Source: Chloroflexota bacterium (GTDB taxonomy: Bacteria; Chloroflexota; Anaerolineae; Anaerolineales; Villigracilaceae). Taken from it: a stretch of 64,000 bases of DNA. The position numbers and the translations under genes are program-made. Below the pieces are notes generated by a model that was given only the letters and a program-made list of their open reading frames with translations, was not told the DNA's origin and searched no databases. The DNA is taken from the NCBI GenBank assembly GCA_016213105.1, contig JACRBN010000010.1:124001-188000 (forward strand), given 5' to 3'. The stretch's first letter is position 1, and every line of letters begins with the position of its first letter. Below are positions 60,858 to 64,000 of the stretch, in pieces.

Positions 60858-61559
60858 ATGAAAATCATCAAGAACGAGAAATTGATCGAACGCAACAGCA
60901 AGATCGGCAACTGGTCGAATATTGGCGGACTGCTGGCCCTGGTCGCCGCCATGTACATCTCCTTTGCGCGGCCCGAGTTGTTCAACTACGCCATCATCGC
61001 CATGTTGATCGGCTTCACCCTGACACAGATCAGCCTGTACATGGGCAACCGCTTCGGCCGCTCGCCCCGCCCCGATGAAGTGCTGGACGCCAGCCTCAAG
61101 GGTCTGTCCACCGATTTCGCGATCTACCACTTTACGACACCTATCTCGCACCTGCTGGTGGGACCTGCGGGCATCTGGGTGCTGCTGCCCTACCGCCAGA
61201 TGGGCGTCATCAGCTACCAAAAGAACCGCTGGAATATGACGCGCGGCGGCTTCATCCAGGGCTACATGCGCGTCTTTGGGCAGGAAGGCCTGGGCCGCCC
61301 CGATGCCGACGCCAACGCCGACATCAAGGCCATCAAAACGTTCCTGTCCAGGCGCATGGAGGAGGATCAGATTCCGACCGTCAACGCAATCGCGGTCTTC
61401 ACCAATGACAAGGTGGAACTCCAGACAGAGGAAGCCCCCATCCCCGCGGTCAAGCTCAAACAGCTCAAGGAATTCATGCGCCAGAAATCCAGGGAGCGTC
61501 TGCTCAGTCCCACAGAGTTGGAAAAGATAAAATCGATCCTGCCGCAGGAAGAAGAATAA
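60858..61559 (+). CDS. Nuclease-related (NERD)-like membrane protein
   Basis: 233 residues from ATG 60858. Two transmembrane helices lie close together at about 22-40 and 45-62, then a cytoplasmic domain of about 160 residues with HFTTPISHLLVGPAGIWVLLPY, resembling the NERD core in which a hairpin Asn/Asp-Gly and Gly-Ile-x-Val-Leu motif precedes beta strands; the catalytic Asp/Glu/Lys pattern is not clearly complete. The C-terminus is charged and probably coiled. Function unknown. Confidence 0.65.
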   Translation: MKIIKNEKLIERNSKIGNWSNIGGLLALVAAMYISFARPELFNYAIIAMLIGFTLTQISLYMGNRFGRSPRPDEVLDASLKGLSTDFAIYHFTTPISHLLVGPAGIWVLLPYRQMGVISYQKNRWNMTRGGFIQGYMRVFGQEGLGRPDADANADIKAIKTFLSRRMEEDQIPTVNAIAVFTNDKVELQTEEAPIPAVKLKQLKEFMRQKSRERLLSPTELEKIKSILPQEEE

Positions 61560-61651
61560 TCCCCTCAAAGACATGCTGTCTTGAGTACAGCGACACACGA
61601 ATCGATCTTTTTCGCGGGCCTGGCGCGCCCGACAGTAGAAGAGCCCTGAAC

Positions 61652-61708
61652 CGCCAAGAGCGCGAAGAGCGCCAGGTTTTTTAATCGGTCTTCTTCGCGC
61701 TCTTGGCG
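61652..61708. repeat. Inverted repeat (R9) CGCCAAGAGCGCGAAGA
   Basis: CGCCAAGAGCGCGAAGA at 61652-61668 pairs perfectly with 61692-61708; each arm is followed by a T run (TTTTTTAAT and GGTGTTTTTTAAC). It may act as a terminator for the NERD-like gene or be a repeated element. Confidence 0.75.
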
Positions 61709-61833
61709 CGCTTGGCGGTGCGGTGTTTTTTAACTGCAAAGCGCGCAATGGTTCTTAATCGTTTTTTTCGACGATCCCGCAATCGCCCTCCCTGCCATCT
61801 ATCGCATCCCAAAATCGCATGGTACACTTGTTC

Positions 61834-61839
61834 TATTAT
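61834..61839 (+). promoter_or_regulatory. -10 element of DnaQ-DinG gene, leaderless start
   Basis: TATTAT is followed by exactly 7 nt (GACATCC) and ATG 61847, the same spacing as at 8691 and 32794. An in-frame ATG within the -10 region (61838) would add three residues but is not compatible with a transcript starting at 61846-61847. Confidence 0.5.
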
Positions 61840-61846
61840 GACATCC

Positions 61847-64000
61847 ATGATTGCGCTTGACATCGAAACGACAGGGCTGGACGAGAACCGCGAAGCCATC
61901 ATCGAAATCGCTGTGGTCAAATTCAAAGGCCATCGCGTCGAGCACGAATTCTCCACGCTCGTCAACCCTGGCCGCCACATCCCCGAGTTCATCACGGGCC
62001 TGACGGGCATCGACGATGCCATGGTGCGCGAGGCCCCGCGCCTGCGCGACATCGCCCACGAGTTGGAGGCCTTCGTCGGTGACTGCCCCGTCATCGGCCA
62101 CAACGTGCGCTTCGATCTGGGCTTCCTGCAAAAGGCGGGCATCCTCGCCTACAACGAAGTCATCGACACGTACGAACTGGCCGCCGTGCTCATGCCCTCG
62201 GCCAGCCGTTACAACCTGGGCGCGCTCGGACAGCAATTGGGCATCGCCCTGCCCGCCACCCATCGCGCCCTCGACGATGCGCGCGTCACGCAGGCCGCCT
62301 ACGTGCGCCTGCTGGAGATGGCTGGGGAACTGCCGCTCGAAACCCTGGCCGAAATCGTCCGCCTGGGCGAGGCCTTTACCTGGGACGGCAATTGGGCCTT
62401 CCAGCAGGTGCTGCGCGGACGGGTCAAGGAGGGCATCCAGCCGAAGCGGGCCAAGCGCGCCCCCAGCGTGGACCTCAGGCCTGTCTCCGCTTCGAAGGAT
62501 TTCCCGCCCCTGCAACTCCCCGAAGAGACCGTCGTCCCGCTCGACCCCGAGGAGGCCGCCTCGATCCTCGAATACGGCGGGCCGTTCTCGGAATACTTCG
62601 AAGCCTACGAACACCGTCCCGAACAGGTGGAAATGCTCAAGGCGGTGACCGATGCCCTGAATAACGGAAACCACCTGATGGTCGAGGCGGGTACGGGCGT
62701 CGGCAAATCCTTCGCCTATCTCATCCCCGCCGCGCTGTTCGCCATGCAGAACAACACGCGCGTGGTCGTCTCCACCAACACCATCAACCTGCAGGACCAG
62801 CTCATCCAAAAGGACATCCCCGACCTGCGCGCCGCGCTGAACATCGATTTGCGCGCCGCCATCCTGAAGGGACGTTTCAACTATCTGTGCCCGCGCCGCC
62901 TGCAATACCTGCGCCAGCACGGCCCCTCCACCGTCGAAGAATTGCGCGTGCTGTGCAAGGTGCTGGTCTGGCAGTTGGAAAATATGAGCGGCGACCGCAA
63001 CGAGATCAACCTGACTGGCCCCTCCGAACGCGAGGTCTGGCGGCGCATCTCGGCCGAGGACGACAACTGCACCTCCGACACCTGCCTGGGACGCATGCAC
63101 GGCACCTGTGCCTTTCACCGCGCCAAACAGGCCGCGCAGTCGGCGCACGTGCTGGTCGTCAATCACGCGCTGCTGCTCTCGGACGTGGCCACGGGCGGCA
63201 AGGTGCTGCCCGAATTCGGCTACGTCATCGTGGACGAGGCCCATCACATGGAATCGGCCACCACCAACGCGCTCAGCTTCCGCCTGACCCAATCGGACGT
63301 GGAGCGCATCACGCGCGAAGTGGGCGGCTCCTCGGCGGGCATCCTGGGACACCTGCTGACCGAAATGAAAAACGCCCTGCGGCCCTCGGATTTCGGCCTG
63401 CTCCAGCAAAAGGTGAAGCACGCCACCGACCAGGCCTTCCGCCTCGAACAGTTGATGCGCCAGTTCTTCGGCGTGCTGGGCGAATACATCGCCATCCAGC
63501 GCGAGGGACAGCCCGCCAGCAATTACGCCTGGCAGCTGCGCATCACTTCCTCCGCGCGCACCCTGCCTGGCTGGGACGATGTGGAGATGATGTGGGGTGA
63601 GGCCGACGACACGCTGGTGTTGCTCATCAAGACCATCGGCGAGTTATACAAGGATGTGGCCGCGCTCTACTCGGATGGACACGATAACCTCGAAGACACC
63701 ATGAGCAGCCTCAGCAATGTGCTCAGGCGCATGTCCGAGGCCGAGGCCGCCGCCAACGGCCTGATCAGCAAGCCCACCCCCGACCTGGTCTACTGGGTCG
63801 AGGTCAACCCGCGCGGCGACCGTCTCTCGCTCAATGCCGCGCCCCTGCGCGTCGGTCCGCTCGTGCAGAAATATCTCTGGCACGACAAGGCCTGCGTGGT
63901 ACTGACCTCGGCCACCATGACGGCCAACGGCGAGTTCCAATACATCAAGAACACCCTGCAGGCCGAGGAGGCTGAAACGCTGGCGCTGGGATCGCCCTTC
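61847..64000 (+). CDS. dinG: DnaQ-like exonuclease / DinG-type helicase fusion, 3' partial
   Basis: 718 codons to the window end and no stop. The N-terminal DnaQ-like 3'-5' exonuclease has all three Exo motifs: ALDIETTG, GHNVRFDLGFLQ, and HRALDDARVTQ. The superfamily 2 XPD-type helicase follows: Walker A VEAGTGVGKSF (about 280), Fe-S cysteines in YLCPRR, DNCTSDTC and HGTCAF, DEAH in IVDEAHHMES (about 463), and VVLTSATM near the end. This is the Firmicutes-type DinG fusion, unlike E. coli DinG, which has no exonuclease. It unwinds D-loops, R-loops or forks. The start was chosen by the leaderless arrangement at 61834 and by the exact start of the Exo domain. Confidence 0.93.
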   Translation, partial: MIALDIETTGLDENREAIIEIAVVKFKGHRVEHEFSTLVNPGRHIPEFITGLTGIDDAMVREAPRLRDIAHELEAFVGDCPVIGHNVRFDLGFLQKAGILAYNEVIDTYELAAVLMPSASRYNLGALGQQLGIALPATHRALDDARVTQAAYVRLLEMAGELPLETLAEIVRLGEAFTWDGNWAFQQVLRGRVKEGIQPKRAKRAPSVDLRPVSASKDFPPLQLPEETVVPLDPEEAASILEYGGPFSEYFEAYEHRPEQVEMLKAVTDALNNGNHLMVEAGTGVGKSFAYLIPAALFAMQNNTRVVVSTNTINLQDQLIQKDIPDLRAALNIDLRAAILKGRFNYLCPRRLQYLRQHGPSTVEELRVLCKVLVWQLENMSGDRNEINLTGPSEREVWRRISAEDDNCTSDTCLGRMHGTCAFHRAKQAAQSAHVLVVNHALLLSDVATGGKVLPEFGYVIVDEAHHMESATTNALSFRLTQSDVERITREVGGSSAGILGHLLTEMKNALRPSDFGLLQQKVKHATDQAFRLEQLMRQFFGVLGEYIAIQREGQPASNYAWQLRITSSARTLPGWDDVEMMWGEADDTLVLLIKTIGELYKDVAALYSDGHDNLEDTMSSLSNVLRRMSEAEAAANGLISKPTPDLVYWVEVNPRGDRLSLNAAPLRVGPLVQKYLWHDKACVVLTSATMTANGEFQYIKNTLQAEEAETLALGSPF

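Overview
The window looks like chromosome of a Gram-variable, probably anaerobic or facultative environmental bacterium of the Chloroflexota (Anaerolineae-like). This is an inference from gene content: many secreted or anchored proteins with Thr/Pro/Ser-rich linkers, an S-layer-homology protein, a RicT/PSP1 protein, aldehyde:ferredoxin oxidoreductase, a fused xanthine-dehydrogenase-type enzyme, a split FeoB, a membrane STAND ATPase, and high-GC coding DNA littered with short palindromic repeats. No rRNA and no taxon-specific marker is present, so the assignment is tentative.

Layout. 1-8.6 kb: envelope proteins, a glycosyltransferase, a two-component system and a MacA/MacB-type export operon on the minus strand. 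8.7-13.5 kb: RicT-like protein, PIG-L deacetylase, metallo-beta-lactamase-fold protein, YqfO-like protein, M20 amidohydrolase, anchored proteins. 13.5-16.8 kb: an AT-rich lipoprotein, then a GbsR/MarR regulator with a palindromic operator on its own promoter, an NmrA-like oxidoreductase, a MITE-like element and a small membrane protein. 16.8-21 kb (minus): a membrane-spanning STAND ATPase, a DUF2726/zinc-ribbon nuclease-like protein and a SIS-domain protein. 21-29 kb: a metal-homeostasis island headed by a consensus promoter with a DtxR-like operator: truncated DtxR, membrane protein, two-domain multicopper oxidase, ZIP transporter, full DtxR, methyltransferase-like membrane protein, membrane-anchored DtxR-FeoA fusion, and FeoB as two polypeptides. 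31.2-33.8 kb: an ISH3-like insertion sequence with a frameshift, reading in frame into an HsdR remnant, followed by a WD40-like protein. 33.9-47.9 kb: M16C peptidase, AbrB/DUF6922/CcrM-like methylase cluster, molybdenum hydroxylase, c-di-GMP enzymes around a family II pyrophosphatase, XdhC, and an SPFH-HTH fusion. 48-54 kb (minus): NAD(P)HX repair enzyme, AOR, SCP2, SLH protein. 54.3-57.8 kb: amino-acid ABC importer with a DDAH-like hydrolase. 57.9-64 kb: methyltransferase and deacetylase, tRNA-Leu(GAG), PlsX, NERD-like protein and a DnaQ-DinG helicase cut by the window end.

Cross-cutting signals. At least five genes have a -10 hexamer followed by only 6-7 nt and the start codon, predicting leaderless mRNAs. 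Several REP-like palindrome families fill intergenic spaces, and one sits in frame inside the xanthine-dehydrogenase-type gene. The STAND ATPase N-terminus and the WD40-like protein C-terminus, 14 kb apart, share a Gly-Ser-Val-Ser-Gly motif that may be an assembly tag. The metal island and this possible STAND/WD40 pairing are the best candidates for undescribed biology.
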